Source of the DNA: Mucilaginibacter flavus | GTDB lineage: Bacteria > Bacteroidota > Bacteroidia > Sphingobacteriales > Sphingobacteriaceae | NCBI RefSeq assembly: GCF_030409315.1 | Contig: NZ_JAUFPS010000008.1 | Coordinates: 43,050 to 107,049, forward strand | Reading direction: 5' to 3' | DNA length: 64,000 bases | Shown here: positions 1-11,000 of the stretch, piece after piece | Numbering within the stretch: position 1 is the stretch's first letter | How the letters are laid out: every line of letters starts with the position of its first letter | Made by a program: the position numbers and the translations under genes | Notes under the pieces: generated by a model | The model's input: only the letters and a program-made list of their open reading frames with translations | Database searches by the model: none | What the model was told of the DNA's origin: nothing

Positions 1-1155
1 CGGCTTCAATATGCGCGAATCATGATAGTTATAACCGCAGGTGTATACCAAATCCGGCTTGCCATCGTGGTCCATATCAGCCAGTTGAAAGCTGGTTGAG
101 CTGTTAGTTGGCGGAAAGCTTATCAACTTGCGGGTAGTAAAACCACCTTTCTGATCGTTAGTTAACAGCCAAAGTCCTTCATCGCCGCTGCCGGTTAACA
201 CCATAATATCGGGCCAGCCATCTTTATTAAAATCGCCGGTTACGGCCTGCACCGCGCCACGTTTATTTAAAATGGTCGATTGCTCGTAAGTATGATCCTT
301 ATTTTGCTTAAGCAGGTAAACGCCACCCTTTTTTATACCCTCACTGCAAACTACTACGTCGGTCAGCTTGTCCTTATTAAAATCAGCTATCACGGTTTGT
401 ACCGGTCTTTGTAAATCAGATGCGATGTAGGTTTGTGAGGCATTAATATCTTTAGCGTCAAGGTCAACCTTCACTATTTTTCCGTTAGGGAAGTCAACCC
501 GTTCAATTCTGCCTATGCTGGCAAAAAAGCCACGGTTATGACCTTGCTCGTCCTTATCAAAACTTACCCCAAAACCTGCCGACGGGAACGACCCCAGCGA
601 ATCTGATTTGAGATTAGCATCCCAACTTAATAACTTTTCATTTTCGGCATCGGCGCTGTACAATTTATGATTAACTGGGTTGTAAGCTACCATGGTTGTA
701 AAACTGGTATAACTAACCGGCGCTGGCTTTTTTAACGTAAAACCAGCCCAATCTTCAATTAGCGGACTTGGTTTTTTGGCAGGGGTTAGCGTATCGGGTG
801 CAAGTTTTTTGTAATAATCAACTATAGTAAACCACTCGGCAATAGTTACACCGGTAGTATCATTAGGGTTATTTTTAAAGTACGAGCCTCCATAGGTTGA
901 TATATGTACCATGGGTGCCATATCAACCAAAACGTGATTTTCCCAAACACCTTTGGTTAATGAGTTAACAGGAGCAAGATCATGGCAGCGGGTACATTTT
1001 GTTTTAACCAGGTACTCGCCATCAACCTTTACATTCCCCGTTAAAACATAGGGCTTGGGTTTAGGCTTGCATCCGTTAACAAGGGTAACGCCCGCTAACG
1101 TAGCCGAAAATAAAAGCAGGTAAGCAGTAACACGATAACTTTTTTTAAAATTCAT
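1..1155 (-). CDS. Heme-motif FG-GAP/VCBS repeat lipoprotein, 3' part outside window
   Basis: The reading frame is open from an ATG at 1155 to the left edge, giving 385 codons with the C-terminus missing. The N-terminus has a hydrophobic signal followed by LVNGC, a lipoprotein cleavage site with Cys29. A CTRCH motif at about residues 54-58 is a classical CxxCH c-type heme attachment site. The rest carries FG-GAP/VCBS-like repeats with calcium-loop signatures such as DFNKDGWPD and DMDHDGKPD, typical of extracytoplasmic beta-propellers. It starts 14 nt after the haloperoxidase gene and is probably the distal gene of the susC-susD transcript. A role as a surface redox or binding component is inference from the heme motif and neighbours. 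The substrate is unknown. Confidence 0.8.
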   Translation of the reverse strand, partial: MNFKKSYRVTAYLLLFSATLAGVTLVNGCKPKPKPYVLTGNVKVDGEYLVKTKCTRCHDLAPVNSLTKGVWENHVLVDMAPMVHISTYGGSYFKNNPNDTTGVTIAEWFTIVDYYKKLAPDTLTPAKKPSPLIEDWAGFTLKKPAPVSYTSFTTMVAYNPVNHKLYSADAENEKLLSWDANLKSDSLGSFPSAGFGVSFDKDEQGHNRGFFASIGRIERVDFPNGKIVKVDLDAKDINASQTYIASDLQRPVQTVIADFNKDKLTDVVVCSEGIKKGGVYLLKQNKDHTYEQSTILNKRGAVQAVTGDFNKDGWPDIMVLTGSGDEGLWLLTNDQKGGFTTRKLISFPPTNSSTSFQLADMDHDGKPDLVYTCGYNYHDSRILKP

Positions 1156-1169
1156 ATAGCTTATAGCCC

Positions 1170-2489
1170 TTATTTTTTAAGTTTTAATTTCTTCCAGATG
1201 TATTCACCAACCTGGCGGCCCTGAACCGCGCCCTGGTTTACACTGTTGATGTAATGAATGCCTCCGTAAAATCTGCTTATTGAGGTTTCATCAGATGCTT
1301 TCAGGAACGAATCAAAATGGCGTTTCATGCCGATGTATTTATAATCGCTGGTATCCTCATAAGCAAAGTTATCGCCAAACAAATGGGTTAATATTACTGC
1401 CGATGCGGCGCTGATATCGCTATGCCCGCTTGGATACTCGGGGAATGGAGGTGTTTGCAGCATAGGCAACCAATCGTGATCAATTTTATCATTAATTACA
1501 GTAACCGGTCTTATGTAGTTGGTTTCGTACTTAACCTGCCAGCCGCAAATAAACGCGTCAAACAGTGCTATTGATGTTAAAGCGTAGGTCTGGGCCGTTT
1601 TAGCCACATCTGCATGCGTTTGCTTACAGGCGATAGCGGCTATGCCAATCCAATGCCCACCCGGGGTAATTTTTTTGTTGGCAAACATCAAATGCCCGCT
1701 GTGCTGAATTACAAAAGGGTTATCATCCCAAAAGCGGGCTATGGTTACCTGCTCTGGGGTTATATGTTTACTTAAATCATAAACGGCCTGGGTTGCTTTG
1801 AAAAACTCGCTGTTTTTATCCTCGCTATATGGTGTTGGCGGCGGCAATTTAAACTGGGTAGATGTATCAACCGCGAAGGTGTGCATAGTACCCCAGCAAA
1901 ACTCTACACCATCCAAATAATCGGGAGCGGTTGGCCGCCATTGGCCCGGCGCGTCGTTACCTAAAAAACGGGGTTTGCCACGGGTTTGCGGATAGTTATC
2001 AACCATGGCGCGCTTCAATATAAATTTACCCATCTGGGTACCAAAAGCTATTGAGCGGGCGTAGGTAGAATCGTCAAGGTTATCTTTATAAGCGGCATAT
2101 ACCTTGTCTTCATACTTCTGTAAGGTATCTACAGAAAATGTAACCTTATGTGCCACTGTAAAAAAAGCTTTGGTAGCCGCCAAAGTATAATTGTATTGCA
2201 GCCCTTTTTTAGGTTCGGGTGGCTTGCCAAAGCCTTTTAACTGAGCGGCAATAGAATTATAATCGGGGTTGCTATAACGTACAACCTCATATTGAGCCAG
2301 CGCGGTATAACCGTAAATGCGACTGGCCACTGGTGGCGTAAAAACGTCATATATAATTACCTGGGTTAGCTGATCAACATTTTCATGCAATACATCGGTA
2401 TCCTTAGGTAATGCTGTTTTTGTTTTTTGCGTACATCCGTACAACATCAATAAACACGGAAGGGCTACAAATATTTTAAAATACCTCAT
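1170..2489 (-). CDS. Vanadium-dependent haloperoxidase / PAP2-family lipoprotein
   Basis: About 439 residues. The start at 2489 (MRYFKIFVALPC) is chosen because it gives a clean lipoprotein signal ending LMLYGC and lies 10 nt beyond the preceding stop; an upstream in-frame ATG at 2531 would overlap that gene. Three phosphate/vanadate-pocket motifs are visible in order: K-x6-RP (KYETNYIRP), PSGH in YPSGHSDISAASA, and SR-x5-H in SRFYGGIHYINS. They define the vanadium haloperoxidase/PAP2 superfamily. The position four after the last His, often Asp in the family, is Ser here. The enzyme could oxidise halides or act as a phosphatase; sequence alone does not decide. It lies between two FG-GAP repeat lipoproteins in the susCD operon. 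Confidence 0.85.
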   Translation of the reverse strand: MRYFKIFVALPCLLMLYGCTQKTKTALPKDTDVLHENVDQLTQVIIYDVFTPPVASRIYGYTALAQYEVVRYSNPDYNSIAAQLKGFGKPPEPKKGLQYNYTLAATKAFFTVAHKVTFSVDTLQKYEDKVYAAYKDNLDDSTYARSIAFGTQMGKFILKRAMVDNYPQTRGKPRFLGNDAPGQWRPTAPDYLDGVEFCWGTMHTFAVDTSTQFKLPPPTPYSEDKNSEFFKATQAVYDLSKHITPEQVTIARFWDDNPFVIQHSGHLMFANKKITPGGHWIGIAAIACKQTHADVAKTAQTYALTSIALFDAFICGWQVKYETNYIRPVTVINDKIDHDWLPMLQTPPFPEYPSGHSDISAASAVILTHLFGDNFAYEDTSDYKYIGMKRHFDSFLKASDETSISRFYGGIHYINSVNQGAVQGRQVGEYIWKKLKLKK

Positions 2490-2499
2490 ATACAAATAA

Positions 2500-5400
2500 T
2501 TAGTTAAGCTGTACGGTTCGTTGGTGGCCAAAGCTATCGGTTATGGTTACCGATGCCATATTGCTTTCAATATTAAAAAATCTACCTGATTGCGACAAGA
2601 AAGAACTTCCATTATAAAATTCCTCTTTTGTGGTTTTTCCATCTTTATATTTAATGGTAGCAAAAGCATCTAAAGGTTGTAAGCTAACCGTTTTTACAGC
2701 CCGCCTCAATTCAAATAGCTTCATGGCATCGCGGTTTTGCGTAGCTGCCAACAAGTAGCCCCCCTTGGCTCCTCTTAATTTCACCAAAGCCTTGCCATCG
2801 CCGGGAATAAACAAACCGCTTTGTAAAATACTCATAGGTTTAAAGCCTCCTTTACCATCGCCTTTAAGTAGCAAACCGTTAAAAGCATCATAGCGGCCGG
2901 TTGCTACTTCGGTGCCGTAATCATTACCGTTAAGGGCTACATCTAAATTTCCATCACCATCAAAATCATCAACAGTGATGCCGCATAGTTCAGACATTTG
3001 CGCGTCAATTGGTAAGGGGATAGCTGTAAATTTACCGCCGCCATCATTACGCAAATAGCACGATTGCAGGTAATTTGCCTTTAACCTTATGGCACCTTCA
3101 CGCATTTTAGGCGTCACAACAGAATCCATGGTGGCCGTTGCAAACGAGCGGTAATTCTGATACCTCACCCTGGTGCCAATAATTTGCTTAATCATGTCAT
3201 CGCGCCCAAATGCCGGAAACTCCTGTTTAACACCTTCCTGATCTTTCAGAAAAACGGAAGGAATAGCGTCATAACTGCCATTGTTATCAAAATCCTTAGC
3301 GGTTATATAAATAGGGTATTGATCTGATGCTTTATAAAAAGTGTTCAGCCCGGTGTTACCTACAATATAGTCGATATCGCCATCGTGATCAAAATCGCCG
3401 GCGGCAATGGTGTTCCACCAGCCTAATTTATCCTGTATGCCTGTTTTGGGCGTTACGTTTTTAAATGTGCCTTTATCATTTTCAAGGAAGGTGACGGGCA
3501 TCCACTCGCCGGTGATTACCAGGTCGGGCCAGCCATCGTTGTTAAAATCGGTAAAGGTGGCATCGCACACCAGGCCCATATCTTTTAGGGCCGAAGCCAC
3601 CGAAGCCGATACATCGGTAAATTTAATTACGCCGTTTTTACTATCGTTACGTAGCACAAAGCTCGATACCGGTTTAGGATAATTCCATGGATCAACACGA
3701 CCAGATACAAACAAATCCAGCTTACCATCCCGGTTATAATCAGCAGCCTTTACGCAAAGTTTACTGGTTAGGTTTTTAGGCAAAGCATCGGGCTGTAGCT
3801 TAAAGTTGCCTTTACCATCATTAATATAAAACCTATCCTGGTAGTTGCTTGATCCCGGCTCGCTTTCATTACCGCCGCTGGCTATATATAAATCAAGATG
3901 ACCGTCGCCATCGGCGTCAAACAACAACAGGCCCTCATCTTTCAGCCTTATTTTAGGCTGACCGTATGATCCCATATCCATTGGCCCGTTCTGCGTAGCT
4001 TCTGCTTTTGCTTGCGGCAACAAATCGCGCTGAATAAATTTACCATTGGGTTGTTGCAATAATAACTGTGCCGGGTAACGGGTAGTACCACCAATTACCA
4101 TATCATCAAAGCCATTACCATCAACATCGCCCACAGCTACCGCCGGGGTGTATTGCGATAATTTATGCGGAATTAATTTTTGAACATTAAAGTCGATATA
4201 GTCATGTTCCTGGTGCTTGTAGCTGATCCCCGCCGATTGGGTCACTTCTTTAAATAACGATGTATTATTAAACGCAGGCTGTTTAAAGGAATATGGCGTG
4301 TGCGCGTCGGTTATTTTTACGTTAAGGGTTTGGTTGGTTTTAACATTGGTTAAAACCTGCTTTTTACCGTTTGCCCAACTTATAACCACCGAATCTAAAT
4401 TGGTTATGTTGCCCAAACCAAAGTGGGCTATATTTTGAATGGTTGATAAATATCCCCTGTAAGGCGAGTTTTCATAAACCTGCTGTTTGCCGTGGTTGTA
4501 ATAAATATTTGCAAACGCGCCAATACCACCTGGGTTTTGTGCCCCGCCATGGAATTGGATATGCAAATAGTTGTTGTTGGTTTTGTCTTTTTCGCGGGCG
4601 GTATTTTTGTAGATGAAAGGCTGATCGTCAATGTTATTGATAATCATATCCATAGCGCCATCATTATTTAAATCGGCGTACGCCGCGCCGTTTGAAAATG
4701 AGGGAGCGCTTAAGCCCCATTCTTTAGATACATCGGCAAACTGAAGCCCGTCGGTGTTTTTAAAGGCGTAGTTTGGAATTTTTACGATAGGCACCTGGTC
4801 CAGAATTTGCTTACTGGATGCCACCGCGAATGCCGAATTACGAAAGACGATAAAATCATGATCGGTAACGTCGCGCGGGTAACCGTTGGTTACTACCAAA
4901 TCGCGAAGTCCGTCGTTATCAAAATCGGTTAGTAAAGGTCCCCAGCTCCAGTCGGTTTGGCCAACACCACTTAAAAAAGCGGTTTCGGCAAAAATTGGGG
5001 CACCTAGAGAATCATTCTGACCTTTGCGCGGGCCCTGGTTAATTTGTAAAGTATTACGGGTATATTGGTATTGTTGCCCGTAATGATCAAAGTTTTGAAA
5101 AATCTGGTAATTATTTGAGGGCATGAACATCTTTTTGCGGTAATTATCCTCGGGGTTCATATCTACCTCAAAGGCATCTACCAGGCCATCGTTGTTCACA
5201 TCTTCAAAATCCTGTCCCATGGCGCTGAAAGACGTATGCTTAAAATACTCTTTTGATCTGTCGGTAAAAGTGCCGTCACCATTATTAACATACAGGATGT
5301 TATCGGGGATAAAATCGTTGGTTACATAAATGTCTTTAAAGCCATCTTTATTAATATCTACAATAGTTGCCGCATGCCCGTAGCCCTCAATGCCTATACC

Positions 5401-6117
5401 CGCTTGTTTAGATACATTGGTAAATACCGGGTGTTTTAATTTAGGGTCCCAATCGTTACGGTAAAGCCTGCCTGTGCTATGATGGCTACCATCTTTAATA
5501 ACCGGCCTAAAGGTACTTTGGTTATCACTGGCCACAGCCTCGTTTACAGTTAAGTACATATCCAGGTCACCATCGTTATCATAGTCAAAAAATGAAGCCA
5601 TGGTAGAGTGGATCTTAATATCCAGGCCATACTCTTTAGCCATTTCCTTAAACACCGGAACACCATCCTTACCTACGCCCTGGTTTACATAAAGCAGGTT
5701 GGTTCTTTTAACCGAGTCATCAAGCAGGGTATTACATACATAAATATCGGCAAGCCCATCGTTGTTAATATCCACAACAGCTACGCCCCTGCCCCAGCCT
5801 CCCCGGCCGCCAACGCCTGCTTTATCAGTAACATCTTCAAATTTAAAATCGCCTTTGTTAAGGTATAATTTGTTTGATACCTGGTTGCCCACAAAGTAAA
5901 TATCCTGTAAACCGTCGTTATTAAAATCGCCTATGCCTACACCACCACCATTATAAAGGTTGAGTTTGGTAAGGGGGTTGATCTTATCATCTTCAACAAT
6001 AGTATTACTAAATGTGATACCCGATTGTGATGAAGGAATTTGCTCAAACAGGGTAGATTTTTTGCACGCCGATAGTAAACAAATGAACAGGCCGCTTAAA
6101 ACGTAGATATTCTTCAT
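2500..6117 (-). CDS. FG-GAP/VCBS repeat lipoprotein with ASPIC/UnbV domain (CRTAC1-like)
   Basis: A 1205-residue exported lipoprotein with signal ending LLSACKKS. It has many FG-GAP repeats with Asp-rich calcium loops (DFNNDGLQD, DINNDGLAD, DYDNDGDLD, DVDGNGFDD, DFDHDGDID). The first set covers roughly residues 60-500. An ASPIC/UnbV region follows at about 520-600, recognised by the GGIGA and HFGLG segments and the VVISWANGKKQ strand. A second propeller-like set covers about 650-1130. This is the CRTAC1-like architecture often found beside SusCD pairs in Bacteroidota. It starts 82 nt after susD, with a terminator-like hairpin between them. It probably binds a surface substrate or partner protein; no catalytic residues are evident. 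Confidence 0.85.
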   Translation of the reverse strand: MKNIYVLSGLFICLLSACKKSTLFEQIPSSQSGITFSNTIVEDDKINPLTKLNLYNGGGVGIGDFNNDGLQDIYFVGNQVSNKLYLNKGDFKFEDVTDKAGVGGRGGWGRGVAVVDINNDGLADIYVCNTLLDDSVKRTNLLYVNQGVGKDGVPVFKEMAKEYGLDIKIHSTMASFFDYDNDGDLDMYLTVNEAVASDNQSTFRPVIKDGSHHSTGRLYRNDWDPKLKHPVFTNVSKQAGIGIEGYGHAATIVDINKDGFKDIYVTNDFIPDNILYVNNGDGTFTDRSKEYFKHTSFSAMGQDFEDVNNDGLVDAFEVDMNPEDNYRKKMFMPSNNYQIFQNFDHYGQQYQYTRNTLQINQGPRKGQNDSLGAPIFAETAFLSGVGQTDWSWGPLLTDFDNDGLRDLVVTNGYPRDVTDHDFIVFRNSAFAVASSKQILDQVPIVKIPNYAFKNTDGLQFADVSKEWGLSAPSFSNGAAYADLNNDGAMDMIINNIDDQPFIYKNTAREKDKTNNNYLHIQFHGGAQNPGGIGAFANIYYNHGKQQVYENSPYRGYLSTIQNIAHFGLGNITNLDSVVISWANGKKQVLTNVKTNQTLNVKITDAHTPYSFKQPAFNNTSLFKEVTQSAGISYKHQEHDYIDFNVQKLIPHKLSQYTPAVAVGDVDGNGFDDMVIGGTTRYPAQLLLQQPNGKFIQRDLLPQAKAEATQNGPMDMGSYGQPKIRLKDEGLLLFDADGDGHLDLYIASGGNESEPGSSNYQDRFYINDGKGNFKLQPDALPKNLTSKLCVKAADYNRDGKLDLFVSGRVDPWNYPKPVSSFVLRNDSKNGVIKFTDVSASVASALKDMGLVCDATFTDFNNDGWPDLVITGEWMPVTFLENDKGTFKNVTPKTGIQDKLGWWNTIAAGDFDHDGDIDYIVGNTGLNTFYKASDQYPIYITAKDFDNNGSYDAIPSVFLKDQEGVKQEFPAFGRDDMIKQIIGTRVRYQNYRSFATATMDSVVTPKMREGAIRLKANYLQSCYLRNDGGGKFTAIPLPIDAQMSELCGITVDDFDGDGNLDVALNGNDYGTEVATGRYDAFNGLLLKGDGKGGFKPMSILQSGLFIPGDGKALVKLRGAKGGYLLAATQNRDAMKLFELRRAVKTVSLQPLDAFATIKYKDGKTTKEEFYNGSSFLSQSGRFFNIESNMASVTITDSFGHQRTVQLN

Positions 6118-6135
6118 TAATTTGGTACAGTTGGC

Positions 6136-6167
6136 TAATAAAAAAGGTGGAGGTAATTACCTCCACC
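6136..6167 (-). terminator. Palindromic terminator/attenuator between susD and downstream genes
   Basis: A perfect 22-nt palindrome (GGTGGAGGTA and its complement, 6146-6167) is followed on the minus strand by a run of T. It sits right after the susD stop and before the next gene of the same orientation. It could cut transcription after susCD and lower expression of the downstream lipoproteins. Confidence 0.7.
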
Positions 6168-6199
6168 TAAATTATAATAATTGAACGGGTTATCAAAAA

Positions 6200-7975
6200 T
6201 TAATAACCAGGGTTTTGTTTTAATTTACCAGCACCTGTTGATGCAGAAAGATCAATTTGGGCTTGTGGTATTGGGTAATACTCGTTTCTGCCTTTTGTAA
6301 ATTTAGCGCCGCTCAATTGGTTATTGATGTTAACATCATAAGCAAAGAAAGCATTGATCTCATCAGCCATGCTGCCAGTTCCCTGGTCCCAACGCTGTAA
6401 GTCAAAGAAACGCTGACCTTCCATACCTAACTCCAATTTCCTTTCAAAATGGATAGCGGTACGGGCATAAGCTTTATCGGCAAATGCACCTGCAGGGTAG
6501 GGTTTTACAAGGTAGTTATCAGCAGGAGTAGTTTTAGTAGTGTACTCAGATTTTGACGGATCATAAGCAGAGCCTTTATAAACCCACCAGGTAGTATTTG
6601 CAGCACGGTTACGTACCATGTTAACATACGCTAAAGCCTGATCTGTGCTACCAACTTCAACTTCTGCCTCAGCAGCCATTAAAAGCACGTCAGCAAAACG
6701 CATTAGGTTTACGTTATTTGAAGTAACCTCGTTTGCAGCCCAGTAGTTTTCAGTGCTTGAGTTTGTGCCTTTTTCTGCTGATGAATAAACGTTTTTACGT
6801 GGGTTGAAAACACCATCTGTAGGGTCACGAATCCAGCTTGCAGGAGGATTGCCCCAATCAAGATAAGGAATACCAGGACGGCCCATAGTGATATCAATAC
6901 GTGGATCAACCGTACCAGTGTAAGGATCAGTTTTACCACTTACCAGTTTACCGGTGTTATAAGTGGTAAACAATGGCAAACCGTTTGCATCTGTTTTAAA
7001 TGAGTTACCTAATGACTGTGATGGGTTAAACCAACCGCAGCAGGCACCAGGACCGCTATTGTATGGGAAGTTCAACTCGTCGCCGGTGTTACCGTTGTTA
7101 CCGCCAGAGTTATCATTAACTGAAGCTTGTGCAGCAAATACAGATTCAACACCGTTTTTCTGACCAGCCTGAGGGCTAAAGTTTTTCTGGAAGTTTGTAT
7201 TTAAAGCGTAGTGAGTAGCGCCATCTTCAGGGCGTACACCGTTAGCGATAAAATCATCAAATTTAGCTTTAGCTTGTGCGTATTTATGCTCAAACATGTA
7301 GGCTTTAGCAAGATATGCTTCGGCAATCCATTTGTTTGCACGGCCTTTGCTGCCGGTTTTAGCAGGCATGTTATCAACACCAGCCTGTAAATCAGCTTCG
7401 ATATTTGGCCAGATATCCTTATCGTTTGGCTGGTTACCATCGGTAACAGTTTCATCAACATAAGGAATCATGTTGTACATCTTTTTTAATTCAAAGTAGT
7501 AGTAACCTCTTAAGAAACGAGCCTCGCCGGTAATCTGTTTAGCGTCATCAGCAGAGATATCTTTTGCTAATTTCAAGGTACGTAATACGTCATTCGCACG
7601 TACAACACCATCAAAGCATAAAGTGTATTTTGATGTGATGTATGGGTTTGATGTAGTTTCGTTAAAGTTACCTACAGGCAAAGCATCGTTACCACCGTCT
7701 GATGGTTCAGAACCTTTGTAAGCATCACCAGCGGCAACACTACCAAACAGCCAGTTTGAACCGGCAGCATCAATACCGCCACCAATACCACCTACACCAT
7801 CTAATAAAGAGTAATCGCCAATCAATAAACTTTCAACACCGGTTTTGTTGGCCACAATTGCCGGGCTTAAACTTTGCAAAATTGGCCTGTTCAACATGTC
7901 TTTATGACATGCATATACCAGGCACACTAATAATAGTGCCAACGGTATGATCAGTTTTTTTTGTAATTTTTTCAT
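6200..7975 (-). CDS. RagB/SusD-family nutrient-uptake outer-membrane lipoprotein
   Basis: 591 residues with a signal ending LVCLVYACHKD, so a lipidated surface protein. The N-terminal half has TPR-like helices (GEARFLRGYYYFELKKMY and NKWIAEAYLAKAYMF are characteristic). The C-terminal RagB/SusD part contains LMRFADVLLMAAEAE and a late FERKLELGMEGQRFFDLQRW segment, both hallmark stretches of the family. It lies 26 nt downstream of the susC-like gene, the invariant SusCD arrangement. The protein is expected to form the lid of the SusC transporter and bind glycan outside the cell. The specific glycan cannot be read from sequence; the nearby GH3 enzyme suggests a beta-glucoside. Confidence 0.93.
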   Translation of the reverse strand: MKKLQKKLIIPLALLLVCLVYACHKDMLNRPILQSLSPAIVANKTGVESLLIGDYSLLDGVGGIGGGIDAAGSNWLFGSVAAGDAYKGSEPSDGGNDALPVGNFNETTSNPYITSKYTLCFDGVVRANDVLRTLKLAKDISADDAKQITGEARFLRGYYYFELKKMYNMIPYVDETVTDGNQPNDKDIWPNIEADLQAGVDNMPAKTGSKGRANKWIAEAYLAKAYMFEHKYAQAKAKFDDFIANGVRPEDGATHYALNTNFQKNFSPQAGQKNGVESVFAAQASVNDNSGGNNGNTGDELNFPYNSGPGACCGWFNPSQSLGNSFKTDANGLPLFTTYNTGKLVSGKTDPYTGTVDPRIDITMGRPGIPYLDWGNPPASWIRDPTDGVFNPRKNVYSSAEKGTNSSTENYWAANEVTSNNVNLMRFADVLLMAAEAEVEVGSTDQALAYVNMVRNRAANTTWWVYKGSAYDPSKSEYTTKTTPADNYLVKPYPAGAFADKAYARTAIHFERKLELGMEGQRFFDLQRWDQGTGSMADEINAFFAYDVNINNQLSGAKFTKGRNEYYPIPQAQIDLSASTGAGKLKQNPGY

Positions 7976-8001
7976 AACTTTTATTTAAAAATATGTTTGC
8001 A

Positions 8002-11000
8002 TTAAAAAGTGGCGTTAACACCAATGTTGTATATTTTTTGGTTAGCTGGGTAGTTACCAAAATCAATTCCGGTACTGGTATTATCAGTTGTGCTTGATGG
8101 TTGCAACTCAGGATCCAAACCACTGTATTTGGTAATGGTGAACAAGTTGTTGGCCAGGAAGTAGAACCTTAATTTTTTGATACCTAAGCTTTTGATTTGT
8201 GAATTTGGAATAGTATAACCCAAAGTTAATGATTTCAACCTTACATAAGTGCCACTTTCAACGTACCATGAGTTTGGCTGACCAGTATTATCAGCATTTG
8301 CTGTACGGGTTAAAACCGGGATAGTTGCATTGGTATTATCAGCACCTGGTTTCCATACTTTAGGGCCTAAAATGTCGGCACTTACGTTACCTGTAAATAC
8401 TTGTGGGAAGTAAGTCCAGTATTTAACGTAGTTAAACACTTTGCCACCAAATGAACCGTAAAGGAATGCATTAAAGTCAAAGTTTTTATAGCTCATGTTT
8501 AATGTAAAACCACCGGTAAATTTAGGGTTAGGGTTACCAATAAAGGTTTTATCGTTTGCATCTATTTTACCATCGTGGTTAATATCCGCGTATTTAAACA
8601 ACCCTGGTTTCGCGTTACCATCGGTTGGTGAAGCGGCAATATCTGCAGCATCTTTGTATAAACCGATAACTTGGTACCCGTAGAACTCACCTACCGGCTG
8701 ACCTGGTTGTAACCTTACAAAATTTTGCAAACGAGTTGAACCATTACTATTTCTGTCCTGATATTTAATACCATTTAAATCTTTTACAAGGTTGGAGTAA
8801 TGGCTTACATTCAAACCTAAATCGTATTTGAATTCGCTGCCAACATTACCATGGTAATTAGCTGTTAACTCCACACCATTGTTTTGAATGTTACCACCGT
8901 TAACATATGGAAGGTTTGGTACTGCAACTGTTGCAAGCGCTAAAGAAGGATCTGTTGATGGGAATAATAAACCGGTAACTGATTTTTGGAAATACTCGAA
9001 AGATAAATCTAACTTGTTGTTTAAGATGGTTGCATCAAAACCAATGTTTTTGATTTTGTCAGTTTCCCAGGTAGTAGCTAAGTTACCTAATTGAGTTTTG
9101 TATAAACCTGTAACTGTTGTGTTACCTGTGCCATTGATATCGTAGTTAGCGTTACCGTTTGATTGTGCATAAAGGTTATATGCATTGCTCAAACGAGTTT
9201 CAATACCAGACAGTGAACCTAATGAGCCGTAACCTGCACGAATCTTAAAGTCATTTAACCAACTGATATCTTTCATGAAGCTTTCTTTTGAAACCCTCCA
9301 ACCGGCAGTTACTGATGGGAAAGTACCCCATTGGTGGCCAGGTGCAAAGTATGAAGAACCGTCACGACGAATAGTACCACTTAACAAATATTTATCGTTA
9401 AAGTTGTAATCTAAACGGCCGAAGAATGATTGCAGACCTGCATCAAAAAGCTGATCGACACCATTGCTTGGTGGGTTTGCACCGTTTGCTACAGTTACGT
9501 AGTTAGGGTCAAAAGAGATGTTATAGTTACCACCACCTGCGCGGATGCCACGACGGTAAGTAGTAACAGCCTCAGTACCGGCCAAAAACTTAACGCTATG
9601 TTTTCCAAACTGTTGGTTATAGTTTAAGGTGTTTGTCCAGGTGTACTGGCTATTGTAACCTGCAACTTCGGTAAAACCATTGGTAGAAGTGTTACCTTCT
9701 GAGTTTTCGTAAGCTGGTACGGTGTAATAGTAGTAGTAGTAGTTATCTACAGTACCACCAAAGCTTGTACGAATAGTAAAATGTTTAAGGAAATCAACTT
9801 CGGCAAAAATGTTACCATTAATATCCCAGTTGTTATTCCTGTTATTTTTGCTGCGTTCCTGAACAGCTACCGGGTTACTTGAGTTACCCAAAGCACCTGA
9901 TCTTGTACCTGCAAAATTGCCGGCTATATCATATACAGGGATAACCGGTGGTTCGCGGTAAATGTATGATATCGCGTTACCTTCGTTTTGGTTGTTGCTA
10001 ACGTTAGGATTTCTTTTGTAAAAAATATAAGCATTTTCACCTACACGGATATGATTACCAATAGCAAACAAAGTGTTAGCCCTTACCGAATAACGTTTAT
10101 CGTAAGTGTCAATAAGCGTACCTTGTTGGTTAAAGTAGTTAACCGACATTAAGTACGTTGATTTTTCGCTACCACCGCTGGCAGTAACGTTGTGGCTTTG
10201 AATTGGAGCCGGCTTAAATACCTCGTGAAACCAATCAGTACCTTGTTTATTTGCCTTGGTGATCTGGTTGTCAGTAATGTAAGGATTTAAAACGTAAGTT
10301 GAAGGATCTGTATTTGGAGCACCTGCTTTAGCGCCTTGCGGAGTTAAATAATCAGGAACAGTCCATGTGCCTGTGTTGTTTGGGTCATACTGAGCATTAC
10401 CATTCAACAAGTTACCGGTACCATCGGCTTTAGGTGTATTTTTGTATGATTCATAAATTGCTTCAACATAAGTTTTTGAATCGGCCAATTTAAAACCATC
10501 AGCTAATGGGCGTTGTGTACCGTAATATGCATCATAAGTAACTACCGCGCTGCCTGTTTTACCTTTTTTAGTAGTAACAACCACAACACCGTTTGAACCA
10601 CGTACACCATATATGGCAGCAGAACCAGCATCTTTCAGTACCTGGATAGATTCGATATCGTTAGGGCTGATATCATTTAACGAGCCTTGAACACCATCGA
10701 TAACCACTAACGGCTGTGTGTTGTAGATAGAACCTACACCACGCACGTTAACCGTAGCACTACCACCTGGGTTACCAGAGTTAATTACTGTTACACCGGC
10801 AGCCTGACCTTGTAATAAAGATGCGGTGTTACCAGATGGAACAGTTTTTAAACTGGCCACGTTAACTACAGCTACCGAACCGGTAATGTCCTTTTTACGT
10901 TGCGAGGTATAACCCGTTACCACAACTTCGTTCAGAGCATTGTTACCGGCAATCAGGGTGATTGTCATGTTGGTATTGCTACCAACTTTTACTTCGGCGG

